64,000 nucleotides of DNA from an uncultured Clostridium sp. (lineage in GTDB: Bacteria; Bacillota; Clostridia; Clostridiales; Clostridiaceae), in assembly GCA_900548455.1 (NCBI GenBank), contig URKQ01000018.1:1-64000 (forward strand). The letters are read 5' to 3'. The stretch's first letter is position 1; each line of letters starts with the position of its first letter. Of the stretch, positions 35,817 through 44,219 are shown piece after piece. The translations under genes and the position numbers were made by a program. Under the pieces are notes generated by a model that was given only the letters and a program-made list of their open reading frames with translations, searched no databases and was not told the DNA's origin.

Positions 35817-35913
35817 TATGAAAAAAGGGGGGTTACAATGATTTGTAGCTCCTTTTTCAATAACAAAGTGTAACGTAACTTTTGTAAAATAAAAAAGAAA
35901 AGCAGGTGAAGAG

Positions 35914-36672
35914 ATGAAATTTATTTCATGGAATGTAAACGGAATAAGAGCATGTGTACAAAAAGGATTTTTAGATTTCTTTAATAGTGAAGATGCAGAT
36001 ATATTTGCAATTCAAGAAAGTAAGGTTCAAGAAGGACAAATAGATTTAAAATTGAAAGGTTATTATGATTATTGGAACTATGCTGAGAAAAAAGGTTATT
36101 CAGGTACGGCTATTTTTACAAAGGTTAAGCCTTTAAACGTATCTTATGGTATAGGAATTGAAGAACATGATAAAGAAGGTAGAGTAATTACACTAGAATT
36201 TGATAAGTTTTATTTTGTTACAGTGTATACTCCTAATTCTAAGTCAGAACTTGAAAGGTTAGAATATAGGATGAAGTGGGAAGATGATTTTAGAGATTAT
36301 CTAAAGAGCTTAGATTTAATAAAACCAGTCATTGTTTGTGGTGATTTAAATGTTGCTCATAAGGAAATTGATTTAAAGAATCCTAAAAGCAATAGAAGAA
36401 ATGCAGGTTTTACAGATGAGGAGCGAGAAAAATTTACTGAGCTTATAAATGCGGGATTTATTGATAGCTTTAGATATTTTTATCCAGATTTAGAAGGTGT
36501 ATATTCTTGGTGGTCTTATAGATTTAAAGCTAGGGAAAAAAATGCAGGATGGAGAATTGACTATTTCTGCACATCTAAAAGATTAGAAGATAAATTAGCT
36601 TCAGCTAAAATTCATACTGAGATATATGGTTCTGACCATTGTCCTGTAGAACTTGAAATTAATGAGATATAG
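35914..36672 (+). CDS. exoA: Exodeoxyribonuclease III / AP endonuclease
   Basis: The 252-residue enzyme nicks DNA at abasic sites and trims 3' ends in base-excision repair. Catalytic and metal residues are in SWNVNGIR, QESKVQ, YTPNSK, GDLNVAHKEID and the final SDHCPV. The length is standard. GCAGGTGAAG precedes the ATG. It is a single-gene unit, convergent with the next gene. Confidence 0.94.
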   Translation: MKFISWNVNGIRACVQKGFLDFFNSEDADIFAIQESKVQEGQIDLKLKGYYDYWNYAEKKGYSGTAIFTKVKPLNVSYGIGIEEHDKEGRVITLEFDKFYFVTVYTPNSKSELERLEYRMKWEDDFRDYLKSLDLIKPVIVCGDLNVAHKEIDLKNPKSNRRNAGFTDEEREKFTELINAGFIDSFRYFYPDLEGVYSWWSYRFKAREKNAGWRIDYFCTSKRLEDKLASAKIHTEIYGSDHCPVELEINEI

Positions 36673-36766
36673 TTTTAAAAATTATTTTTATTTTTGTATT
36701 GTATGAACTATAGAAGTTACAGAAATATAAAGTGAAGATTGGTTTCAGGTAGAAGACAGACTAAAT

Positions 36767-36809
36767 AAAAAGTTACACCTTAATTTAGATAGTAGGTGTA
36801 ACTTTTTTT
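36767..36809. terminator. Bidirectional terminator, member of a twin pair
   Basis: A 14-bp stem (36767-36780 with 36794-36807) lies between convergent genes. Its sequence, including the loop start TTAATTTA and the preceding AGACAGACTAAATAAA, is closely similar to the terminator at 38276-38318. Confidence 0.85.
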
Positions 36810-36825
36810 ATATTGATTTTAGTTT

Positions 36826-37803
36826 TTAAAAGAGTTTTTTAGCCAATAAAATACTACTGATAATAAGAAGTATAATTGAAATGTAATTATAGCTTTTATA
36901 TTCATAATAGATAGGTGAAGTTTTATTTTCAGTGTTCCATTGTGCTAGAGCATTAAGATCTACAGAGTTTAAATTAATATAATTTATATCTTCATTATTA
37001 CCATAGGTTTTTTCTACCATAGGAAGTGCTTGCCATTGTTTAAGCTTTTTTTCATTTTCTAGGACTGATATTTTTCTTGCTTCAAAAAATTCATTTGCCA
37101 AATAAGGAGTGAATTTTTTACAAACTGTTATATTTTCGTTATATTGATAACCGTCACTAAGAGGAACTACTATTTCATTTCCGTTTTCATTGAAGTAAAG
37201 TAATCCTTCTATTCCATCAATTCCAACCACAATTTTTAAATCTTCAGGTTGTTTTACATTGATTGAATGGAGCAAATTTTTAATATCCTTCTCATTTGAT
37301 AAAAATTCAATGGTTTCATCTGAGAAAATCACACCGCCTAAACTTACATTCCCCCATTTAATGTCTTTTTGTTCTGCTATTTCTGGGTTTAAATAAAATA
37401 TATAATCCATCAATAAATTATTAGCATCTCTAAATGCAACTATAATACTATAGTTTGGTGAAATAAAATTATTTAGAGAGAGTGATTTTTCATATTCACT
37501 ATAAAAATCAGAAGGGTTCATTGATGTAAAGGCATGGATTTTAATATTTTCTGAAGGATGCACATTAGTATGTGTTTCTTCACTTTTGGAGTTCAAATTA
37601 TCATTACTTTTTTTCTTGTGAGCTTTAAGGGATATATCTTTATCCTCTTGAGAATTAGCTATAGTATTATTAAAGGTATCCTGTTCTTTCTTTGAAGATA
37701 ATATATTGTCTATTTCTTTACTGTTGATTTCATTATTATCAGCGAATACAGTGAATGAGGCTAGAGTTAAAATTACAGTGAGTAATAAAGTGATTTTTTT
37801 CAA
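36826..37803 (-). CDS. Unknown exported, C-terminally anchored protein
   Basis: I do not recognise this 325-residue protein. It has a signal peptide (residues 1-21, ending TVFA), a Ser/Lys/Glu-rich linker to about residue 90, a conserved-looking globular part (about 95-290), and a C-terminal membrane helix followed by KKLF. It is thus displayed outside the cell and held by its C-terminus. AAGAAGG precedes the ATG. It stands alone, convergent with exoA. Confidence 0.7.
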   Translation of the reverse strand: MKKITLLLTVILTLASFTVFADNNEINSKEIDNILSSKKEQDTFNNTIANSQEDKDISLKAHKKKSNDNLNSKSEETHTNVHPSENIKIHAFTSMNPSDFYSEYEKSLSLNNFISPNYSIIVAFRDANNLLMDYIFYLNPEIAEQKDIKWGNVSLGGVIFSDETIEFLSNEKDIKNLLHSINVKQPEDLKIVVGIDGIEGLLYFNENGNEIVVPLSDGYQYNENITVCKKFTPYLANEFFEARKISVLENEKKLKQWQALPMVEKTYGNNEDINYINLNSVDLNALAQWNTENKTSPIYYEYKSYNYISIILLIISSILLAKKLF

Positions 37804-37969
37804 AATTAAAACCTTCTTTCTTACTAGTGAATCTCCTACAATTAATGTTGTGTTATATATACGTTATAGTACACAAAAAAGTAAATTGAAAAATTATAAG
37901 TAATAATAGTGCTTCTCCTTAAATATAAATGTAAAGAAATTAAACTTAAGTAAATAAGGAGGGGTCACT

Positions 37970-38251
37970 GTGATTATTAATGGAGAGGTTAGAGATTTAA
38001 AATTAAAGGGGAAAAAGTTTAGAAATGAGGGGAAAGCTATTGGCATAATAGAAAGACTTACTGGAGAAAGGTTACCTATTAGTTTCAGAAGATCTGAAAT
38101 GGAAAAGTATTTGGGTAGATATGGGAATAAAGATATTACATTAAATATAAATGGAGAGAACATTAATGCAAGATTTGTAGAAGTTCAAAAAAATGTATTA
38201 TTTCACTTTCCACATCATATAGAATTTAAAGAAATATCAAGTGAGACTTAG
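37970..38251 (+). CDS. Unknown 93-residue basic protein
   Basis: This small protein is basic and soluble, without a signal peptide; the central section (RNEGKAIGIIERLTGERLPISFRRSEMEKYLGRYG is partly Arg-rich) and the predicted beta-rich C-terminal half give no family I know. The GTG start at 37970 has a strong AAGGAGGGG site. It is a single gene with a terminator 25 bases after it. Confidence 0.65.
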   Translation: MIINGEVRDLKLKGKKFRNEGKAIGIIERLTGERLPISFRRSEMEKYLGRYGNKDITLNINGENINARFVEVQKNVLFHFPHHIEFKEISSET

Positions 38252-38275
38252 TTTTAGAAAGAAAACAGATAAAAT

Positions 38276-38318
38276 AAAAGGTTACACCTTAATTTACGTA
38301 GAGGTGTAACCTTTTTTT
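38276..38318 (+). terminator. Terminator, second member of the twin pair
   Basis: A 14-bp stem (38276-38289 with 38302-38315) with a T tract to 38318. It is closely similar in stem, loop and upstream flank to the terminator at 36767. Confidence 0.85.
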
Positions 38319-38368
38319 AATGAAATAAAGTTCAATGCCTTTGGTGTATATATAACTTATACATTAAC

Positions 38369-38396
38369 TTTACAATATATACATATATTGTATAAT
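38369..38396 (+). promoter_or_regulatory. Promoter of the 38454 gene
   Basis: TTTACA (38369-38374), 16 bases, TATAAT (38391-38396). Confidence 0.5.
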
Positions 38397-38453
38397 CAAA
38401 TTGTAAAGTGGATTAATTAAAAGAAGTTTAATGGGGTAATTGGAAGGAGTGTT

Positions 38454-38669
38454 ATGAAAATGAAAAGTGAGATGAAAAACTCAATACTATCTTTAATATA
38501 TGTTTTTTTATCAATAGGATGCTTATACTTTGCATTTAAAGGAAAAGTTAATGATGTTTTAGGAATAACTTTAGCAATAGTTGGTGCAATATTATTAATA
38601 TTGGGAATGTATAAAAGTTGGCGTTGTGGAATTATTAAAGACGTATTAGATATTATATTTCATTTGTAA
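38454..38669 (+). CDS. Small membrane protein, two membrane helices
   Basis: The 71-residue protein has two hydrophobic helices (about 10-27 and 34-52) and short charged ends. No family is recognised. GGAAGGAG precedes the ATG and a plausible promoter lies upstream. It is followed by another membrane-protein gene 55 bases later. Confidence 0.6.
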   Translation: MKMKSEMKNSILSLIYVFLSIGCLYFAFKGKVNDVLGITLAIVGAILLILGMYKSWRCGIIKDVLDIIFHL

Positions 38670-38724
38670 TTTTGTAGTTATGGTTTTGTGTAACTATAGA
38701 GTGATATTAATTTAGGAGAAAAAT

Positions 38725-39546
38725 ATGAATGAGAATTATAATATTAAAAAAGATAATATAAAAAAGAACATTAAAGCAATAATGATGATTAATATTATAT
38801 GCTATACATGCAATTATGCATATATAACAGTAAATTATAAATATGAATTAATAAGAGAATTATCATTTAGGTTGATGATGATAATGCTGTTTCTTACTAT
38901 AACTTCTTTTATATTGGAGAGCGAATATCATAAGGAACGTTTATATATAAGAAAGTACGCAATTATAGATTATATTATTAGAGCAATTGGACTTGTTATT
39001 AGCTTTATGCCAATGGAGATTAATTATGGAGTAAGGGTTATACTTATAATGATGTTATTTGTAACTAATTTTTGTATAGAGTTATTTATGTATAATAAAA
39101 ATACGGTTTTTCTAATTTATTCAAATGAAGAAGAATTGAGTGGAAAAGAAAAATATAGGGTGAATATAAACAATGGTGCAATTTGCTCAACAATAGGGGC
39201 AGGCACTATATTTTTTGTTGCATCGATTTTCGGAGTAATTCAGGCAAACTGGAATAGAAACAAATTCCTATTGATAAGTATATCAATAATAACAATTATA
39301 TTATGTGGAGTTTTAGAATATAAGAAGATAACTAAATACTACGTAGACAGAAATGTAGTTAAAAAACTTTTAATCAAAAATATTGGCATCATGCTTTGTG
39401 GTGAAATTATATGGATAATTCAAATAATATATTTTCAACAATTAATATGGAAAAATATAGGGACACTTATAGTAATATTAAGTTTTATTCCATCAATAAA
39501 CACTACTAGAAGAATAGGTATTGAATTTAAAAAGTATAATGATTAA
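38725..39546 (+). CDS. Polytopic membrane protein of unknown function
   Basis: The 273-residue protein has about eight hydrophobic helices spread over the whole length, with no recognisable transporter or enzyme motif. The start follows AGGAG. It is 60 bases upstream of the sigma-factor gene in the same direction, so it may be part of that regulon or transcript. Confidence 0.65.
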   Translation: MNENYNIKKDNIKKNIKAIMMINIICYTCNYAYITVNYKYELIRELSFRLMMIMLFLTITSFILESEYHKERLYIRKYAIIDYIIRAIGLVISFMPMEINYGVRVILIMMLFVTNFCIELFMYNKNTVFLIYSNEEELSGKEKYRVNINNGAICSTIGAGTIFFVASIFGVIQANWNRNKFLLISISIITIILCGVLEYKKITKYYVDRNVVKKLLIKNIGIMLCGEIIWIIQIIYFQQLIWKNIGTLIVILSFIPSINTTRRIGIEFKKYND

Positions 39547-39606
39547 AGGAATAATTTTTTGTAACGAAACTGTGTTTTTATTGACTTAATATTAGGAGGT
39601 GAAAAT

Positions 39607-40089
39607 TTGAAGGACATTGAAGAGTATTATAAAGTTCATGGAAAGAAGATATATTTTTACTTACTAGCTATGGTCCATGATAACAATTTAGCAGAAGAGC
39701 TAACACAGGAGACCTTTTACCAGGCTATGAAAACAATAGAGAAATATCGCGGAGAGTGTAAACCTTCTGTATGGCTGTGTCAGATTGCTAAACATGTTTG
39801 GTATAGATATCTTGAAAAAAATAAGAAGTGTGAAATGATTTCTATCGATGCATTGAATACAGATATAGCTGATTCATATGATGTAAATTCTGAGGTTGTT
39901 AATCAAATTTCTAAGTTAGAATTTTATAAGAAACTGCGCAAGTTAGATGAAAATGTGAAGGAAATCGTATATTTGCGAATTTCTAGCGATTTATCTTTTG
40001 CAGAAATAGGCGAAATAGTCGGCAAGTCAGAGAATTGCGTAAGGGTAACATTTTATAGAGCAAAAAAAAAGTTAATGGAAGGGAACTAA
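39607..40089 (+). CDS. ECF RNA polymerase sigma factor
   Basis: The 160-residue sigma factor has region 2 (about 8-75, with DNNLAEELTQETFYQAMKTIEKYRGE) and region 4 (about 105-155, with FAEIGEIVGKSENCVRVTFYRAKKKL). It directs transcription of a small regulon, often for cell-envelope stress. The TTG start has AGGAGGTGAAAA in front. The partner anti-sigma gene starts four bases after its stop. TGTAACGAAAC at 39559-39569 upstream resembles an ECF -35 region and could mean autoregulation. Confidence 0.9.
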   Translation: MKDIEEYYKVHGKKIYFYLLAMVHDNNLAEELTQETFYQAMKTIEKYRGECKPSVWLCQIAKHVWYRYLEKNKKCEMISIDALNTDIADSYDVNSEVVNQISKLEFYKKLRKLDENVKEIVYLRISSDLSFAEIGEIVGKSENCVRVTFYRAKKKLMEGN

Positions 40090-40093
40090 CAAA

Positions 40094-40744
40094 ATGAAGT
40101 TAGATTGTTATATAGTAAAAGATTTATTGCCAAGCTATGTTGATAAATTGACAAGTTATGAAACATGTAAAGATGTTGAAGAGCATTTAAAAGAGTGCAA
40201 AAATTGTAATGAAGAATACAATCAGATGAGAGAAACTCTATCTGTTTCAGATAAAGAAAAACAACATAATATACATGAAGTGCATTATTTTAAGAAATGT
40301 AATAAAAAATATTCAACTATGGTTAGGTCAGTAATTATAATAGCAATAATTTGTGTATTATTATTTGTAGGGATGGTTACAATGCTAACCAAGGCATATC
40401 ATAACCAGTATAATAGTAGTGCAGTAAGCAATTACTTAAGTATAAGTATAGAGGATAATGAAGGGATTAATTTTATTGGAGAATATGATGACTATAAGAT
40501 ATATACTTACAAATTAGAGGAAGCATATTTTATTGATTTTTTTGCAAATCGAATAGAAATAAAAGATGCATTTGAAAAGGGCAAGATGTCACTAAAGGAT
40601 ATGACTAAACATTTAAAGGTAGTAAATGAAGAACATATTAAGATATATGCATTTGAGAATTATCAGATTATTTTTAGTGAAGATGTATGTATAATAGCGC
40701 CATTATCTATAAAGGGAGAAGATGTAATTAAAATTGTTGAATGA
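40094..40744 (+). CDS. zf-HC2 anti-sigma factor
   Basis: The 216-residue protein has an N-terminal zinc-binding anti-sigma domain with the motif HLKECKNC (residues 31-38), one membrane helix (about 78-100) and an extracellular domain of about 110 residues. It should hold the ECF sigma factor at the membrane until a signal releases it. The outer domain is not one I can name. The gene is four bases behind the sigma gene. Confidence 0.85.
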   Translation: MKLDCYIVKDLLPSYVDKLTSYETCKDVEEHLKECKNCNEEYNQMRETLSVSDKEKQHNIHEVHYFKKCNKKYSTMVRSVIIIAIICVLLFVGMVTMLTKAYHNQYNSSAVSNYLSISIEDNEGINFIGEYDDYKIYTYKLEEAYFIDFFANRIEIKDAFEKGKMSLKDMTKHLKVVNEEHIKIYAFENYQIIFSEDVCIIAPLSIKGEDVIKIVE

Positions 40745-40780
40745 GATATAGTGTAAAAAAATTTTTGTTAATACAAAAAT

Positions 40781-40823
40781 AAAACCTAGATTGATAGCTT
40801 TTTAGCTTCAATCTAGGTTTTTA
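40781..40823. terminator. Bidirectional terminator between anti-sigma gene and the RNA candidate
   Basis: A perfect 14-bp stem (40781-40794 with 40808-40821), with an inner AGCT/AGCT pair, is flanked by T-rich sequence on both strands. It ends the sigma operon on the plus strand and the structured RNA candidate on the minus strand. Confidence 0.85.
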
Positions 40824-40838
40824 ATAGTCCATTTAAAT

Positions 40839-41417
40839 TGGTGGTAATACATTAAGTAAATTTTGCGGCTTAGGTCTAGCAGGATTTCCCATAAAGTAAC
40901 CAAAGCGTCGCCACTTTGACGGTTTCCCTTTAATACTTCATCTGTAATGTTTCCATTTACAGGGCTAGATTACCACTTAGTCCACACTGCAATCCTTAAT
41001 ATATCTCACAGGAACAGTCTAGGAGATTTCCTCGGCAGTTAGGTACTTTCTTATCCTCTTTTGCAACATAGGTTTCAGTAAGCAATAGCCCAAATTTCCT
41101 GGCCGGGAAATTTAGATTCAATCTTACCTCTACCCACCTCACTCAAGGCAGGCTACTCTGTACATAGCTAAGTTTACCACAATACAGGTTTAATCCAGTG
41201 CCGTACAGTAGGGATCTCCCCTAAAGCACGCACGCTGGTCTCCACGATGGTAGGGTCGGTGCCGCATGCCTTTGCGGTCGCCCCACCACCTTACTCCCAG
41301 CACAGGCCCACAACTGGGCGTTACAGGCCCGCACAAGGAACTTCATCGATGTGCCCTTCAACGGATTTTTAGCCCCGTCCTCAAAAATACTTACCTGACT
41401 AGAATACTGCACCACCA
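40839..41417 (-). ncRNA. Large structured non-coding RNA candidate, about 580 nt
   Basis: This gene-free block is strikingly G+C-rich for the genome: 38 of 60 bases in each of 41221-41280 and 41281-41340. On the minus strand the two ends pair (41417-41411 with 40845-40839, 7 bp). Inside are a 10-bp stem with two G-U pairs (41290-41281 with 41255-41246) around a 5-bp hairpin, CGTGC/GTACG with a G-U pair (41230-41226 with 41206-41202) around TAGGG/CCCTA, a perfect 8-bp hairpin (41092-41113), and a GAAA-tetraloop hairpin (40942-40962). The G-U pairs would be A-C mismatches on the plus strand, fixing the strand. A terminator follows. OLE or ROOL class is possible; class not assigned. Confidence 0.7.
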
Positions 41418-41470
41418 TATTGTATTCAATCTTAACATATTTTCATATAATATGAAAGTAGTTAATTAAA

Positions 41471-41848
41471 TTATTTATTTGCTGGTATACGAGCTAAAAC
41501 CATATGCTTATTTTTCATATTGTATAATTGCTCTTTAGTAATTTCTTGGATTGTAGTAATTTTTGACACATTGTGAATCATTCCAACTCTAATTTTTGCG
41601 TCTTCTAAATCCTTTGCTAATAGAGTTCCACAATATTTAGCATCCTCAGTATCAACATTGAAAAGGAAAACTTTTAACTCTTCAATTGGAACTACATCCT
41701 TCTTTAAAAATTCATCATCGAATTCTACTTCGCTATCAAGGGAGATTAGCCCTTCTCTGACTATTAGTTTATCCCACCCTTTATATTCACAAAGTCTTCC
41801 CCATAGGCCTAAATTCATAATGCTTCTTACTGTAAGTTTGACTAACAT
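41471..41848 (-). CDS. Unknown 125-residue protein upstream of the RNA candidate
   Basis: I do not recognise this protein. It is soluble, slightly acidic, with a conserved-looking N-terminus (MLVKLTVRSIMNLGLWGRLCEY) and no membrane segment. ATG 41848 has GAGGGAG six bases upstream and is better than the ATG at 41866. It lies 54 bases upstream of the structured RNA on the same strand with no clear terminator between, so both may share a transcript. Confidence 0.65.
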   Translation of the reverse strand: MLVKLTVRSIMNLGLWGRLCEYKGWDKLIVREGLISLDSEVEFDDEFLKKDVVPIEELKVFLFNVDTEDAKYCGTLLAKDLEDAKIRVGMIHNVSKITTIQEITKEQLYNMKNKHMVLARIPANK

Positions 41849-42213
41849 AAAATCACTCCCTCTCATTACCTCTATATGTTTTATTTATTATTGTATCATT
41901 AATAGGATAACCTTTCAAGTAATTAACAGATAATTGAATAAATATTAACAATTTTGATAATACTATAAAATTTTTATGAAAAATAAAATTTTTAACGAAT
42001 AAAATTAAATAGGTAATAATAATTGAATTTTTCTGGATTATAATTAAATATATTAACTATAAAATAAATATATTTAATTATTTGTGATTAAATTATTAAA
42101 AAAATAATTTTGATAATAAATATATTTACAATACGAGTGAAATATGATAACATAAATTACAACAGATGTAATAAAAAGGTTTAGTAGTAAATAAAAAGGA
42201 TGGAGGTTTTCTT
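41849..42213. other. AT-rich divergent intergenic region with inverted repeat
   Basis: This 365-base gap between divergent genes holds no gene. It is almost entirely A and T and contains a perfect 13-bp inverted repeat (42042-42054 with 42067-42079). It probably carries the promoters for both sides, but none stands out. Confidence 0.5.
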
Positions 42214-42591
42214 ATGGATGATACATTAAAAATTTTAAAAATGGTTGAAGATGGCAAAATTACAGGTGAAGAAGCAAGTAAACTAATAAGTGCATTGGGC
42301 AAAGATAAGAATGATAAAAAGGATGAGTTCTTTAACATTGAAAAGACTAATAATGGATCTAAAATGTTATATATTAGAGTAAAATCTGCAGACGGAGAAA
42401 ATGTGAAAGTTACTATACCTATAGAAGTTGTTAAACTTGCAGCTTCTTTAGGAAATTCAACTATTAGTGGATTAGAAAAATATAATATAGATTTTGATAT
42501 GATACTTAAATCTATAGAAAATAATGTAGTTGGACCAATTGTACAAGTAGATACAGATGAAGGCGATAAAGTTCTAATAGAAATAGCTTAG
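42214..42591 (+). CDS. SHOCT-like domain protein
   Basis: The 125-residue protein starts with a short helical module (LKILKMVEDGKITGEEASKLISALG, residues 5-29) typical of SHOCT-like/YvlB-type N-termini found in envelope-stress proteins. The remaining part is predicted alpha/beta and ends with a VDTDEGDKVLIEI strand. GATGGAGG precedes the ATG. It pairs with the next small gene in one operon. Function unknown. Confidence 0.7.
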   Translation: MDDTLKILKMVEDGKITGEEASKLISALGKDKNDKKDEFFNIEKTNNGSKMLYIRVKSADGENVKVTIPIEVVKLAASLGNSTISGLEKYNIDFDMILKSIENNVVGPIVQVDTDEGDKVLIEIA

Positions 42592-42608
42592 TTTAGGGGA
42601 AGTTTGAA

Positions 42609-42884
42609 ATGAGAATATATATAAAAGAAGAGAAGGATAATAAAGTAAGGAAAATTTGTATTCCTAGATGTTTCTGCTCTTTGGGAACAAAGATTTTAAC
42701 TCGAGTTGCTATTAATAAACTTAATGATGAAAAAAAACAAAATATTAGTGGCAAAAATAATAAAATTACAAAGGACCAAGCAAAAGTTATAAAGAAAATG
42801 GTAAAGGTAATGAATAAAAAATATGCAGGTTTAGTTTTAGTAGATATAGATACTCCTGATGAAAAAATAAAAATTATAATCTGA
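42609..42884 (+). CDS. Unknown 91-residue basic protein
   Basis: The protein is lysine-rich and small, with a beta-like N-terminus, IPRCFCSLG in the middle and a C-terminal VLVDIDTPDEKIKIII strand that resembles the end of the preceding protein. No family is recognised. It lies 17 bases after the SHOCT-like gene behind AGGGGAAG, and a terminator begins right at its stop codon. Confidence 0.6.
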   Translation: MRIYIKEEKDNKVRKICIPRCFCSLGTKILTRVAINKLNDEKKQNISGKNNKITKDQAKVIKKMVKVMNKKYAGLVLVDIDTPDEKIKIII

Positions 42885-42930
42885 ATTATTAAAGGATTTT
42901 CTGGAAAGAAAATCCTTTAATAATTTTTTG
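42885..42930 (+). terminator. Strong terminator just upstream of the eut operon
   Basis: A perfect 17-bp stem (42885-42901 with 42908-42924) with loop TGGAAA runs into six T residues. It ends the two-gene unit before it. The first eut gene starts only 61 bases later, so the eut promoter must lie in that short gap (weak TTGAAT at 42928-42933, 17 bases, TAGAAA) or the operon is transcribed through this terminator under control. Confidence 0.85.
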
Positions 42931-42990
42931 AATAAATATTGAGGAAAATATAGAAACTAAATGGAGTAAATAAGTTGAAAGGAGTGCCAT

Positions 42991-44124
42991 ATGAATAATT
43001 TTGCATTGAGAACAGAAATATGTTTTGGACATGGATCTTTGGAAAAACTTAGAGACTTAAAAGATAAAAAAGTAATGCTAATTACTGATCCCTTTATGGT
43101 GAAATCAGGAGCTATAGACAAGATAACAAGCAAGTTATCTAAAGAAAAAGTTGAAGTTTTTAGTGATATAGTACCCGATGCACCAATTGGAATTATTGTA
43201 AAGGGAATAGAGGTTATGCAAAGAGTAAATCCAGATGCGGTGATTGCTCTGGGTGGAGGATCTGCTATAGATTCAGCAAAGGCAATAATGGATTTTTCAA
43301 GAAAAATATTATCTTTGAGCAAAGTAAAATTTTATGCAATACCTACTACCAGTGGTACTGGTTCAGAAGTTACTTCTTTTGCAGTAATAAAAGATGAAGA
43401 TAAGGGGTCCAAATATCCCTTAGTATCAGATGAGCTGCTACCAGACATTGCTATTTTAGACTCAGAGCTTACTATGAGTGTTCCACCTTCAATAACAGCT
43501 GACACAGGGATGGATGTTATCACCCATGCATTAGAGGCATATGTGTCAACTGAAGCTACTGATTTTTCTGATGCCCTTGCAGAAAAAGCATTAATGTTAG
43601 CTTTTAAATATTTAGTAAGAGCATATAAAAATGGCAATGACGTGGAAGCTAGAGAAAAAATGCATAATGCTTCATGTTTAGCAGGAATTGCATTTAATTC
43701 TGTGTCATTAGGAATTAACCATAGCATTGCTCATGCGTTAGGTGGAAAATTCCACATACCTCATGGAAGAGCAAATTCTATATTACTACCTAAGGTTATT
43801 GAATTTAATGCAGATATTATAGGCTATGAAAGCAATAAGTTTTCTAAAGCTGCTGAAAAATATGCCAATATAGCAAGACTTCTTGGCTTGTCAGCATCCA
43901 ATACTAGGATGGGAGTAAGAAGTTTAATTCATGAAATTCAAAAGTTACAAAAAGAAATGAATATGCCTACTAATTTAAGGAAGTGTGGAGTTTCTAAAAA
44001 AGATTTCGATGAAAACAAAGAAGAAATTGCTAATTTAGCTGTTAAAGACCCTTGTACAGTAACAAATCCAAAGGTTCCAACAGTATTAAGTATTATTGAA
44101 ATTCTAAAGAAAATAGCAGATTAA
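42991..44124 (+). CDS. eutG: Iron-type alcohol dehydrogenase EutG
   Basis: EutG reduces acetaldehyde to ethanol and recycles NAD+ inside or near the microcompartment. The 377-residue group III dehydrogenase has the NAD-binding GGGSAIDSAKA, the TTSGTGSEVTSFAV segment and the metal-binding His residues in ITHALEAY, GINHSIAHALGG and HIPHGRAN. It is the first gene of the eut operon, as in other clostridia. GAAAGGAG precedes the ATG. Confidence 0.9.
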   Translation: MNNFALRTEICFGHGSLEKLRDLKDKKVMLITDPFMVKSGAIDKITSKLSKEKVEVFSDIVPDAPIGIIVKGIEVMQRVNPDAVIALGGGSAIDSAKAIMDFSRKILSLSKVKFYAIPTTSGTGSEVTSFAVIKDEDKGSKYPLVSDELLPDIAILDSELTMSVPPSITADTGMDVITHALEAYVSTEATDFSDALAEKALMLAFKYLVRAYKNGNDVEAREKMHNASCLAGIAFNSVSLGINHSIAHALGGKFHIPHGRANSILLPKVIEFNADIIGYESNKFSKAAEKYANIARLLGLSASNTRMGVRSLIHEIQKLQKEMNMPTNLRKCGVSKKDFDENKEEIANLAVKDPCTVTNPKVPTVLSIIEILKKIAD

Positions 44125-44219
44125 TAAAAGACTTATTTTAATTTAAGAATACTAACGGAAATAAAGGTAAAACTATCATTGATTATTTTATAATTTTTTA
44201 GATAAGGTTGGATGAGGAA

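Noticed and set aside
41100..41410. Remnant of an IS605-type tnpB gene
   Set aside because: One frame has a protein-like stretch of about 38 codons, but stops interrupt all frames and no zinc-finger CxxC pair or RuvC motif is readable.
40839..41417. Group I or group II intron, RNase P RNA or tmRNA
   Set aside because: No domain V hairpin with its catalytic triad, no group I P/Q/R/S elements, no conserved RNase P core sequence and no tmRNA tag frame could be found by eye.
41221..41418. 65-codon minus-strand frame and an overlapping plus-strand frame (41266-41469) in the G+C-rich block
   Set aside because: Both come from the low stop-codon density of G+C-rich sequence; there is no ribosome binding site and the bases are explained by RNA pairing.
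42885..42924. EutV-type dual-hairpin antitermination site
   Set aside because: Only one hairpin is present and its loop TGGAAA lacks the conserved A at position 1 and G at position 4.
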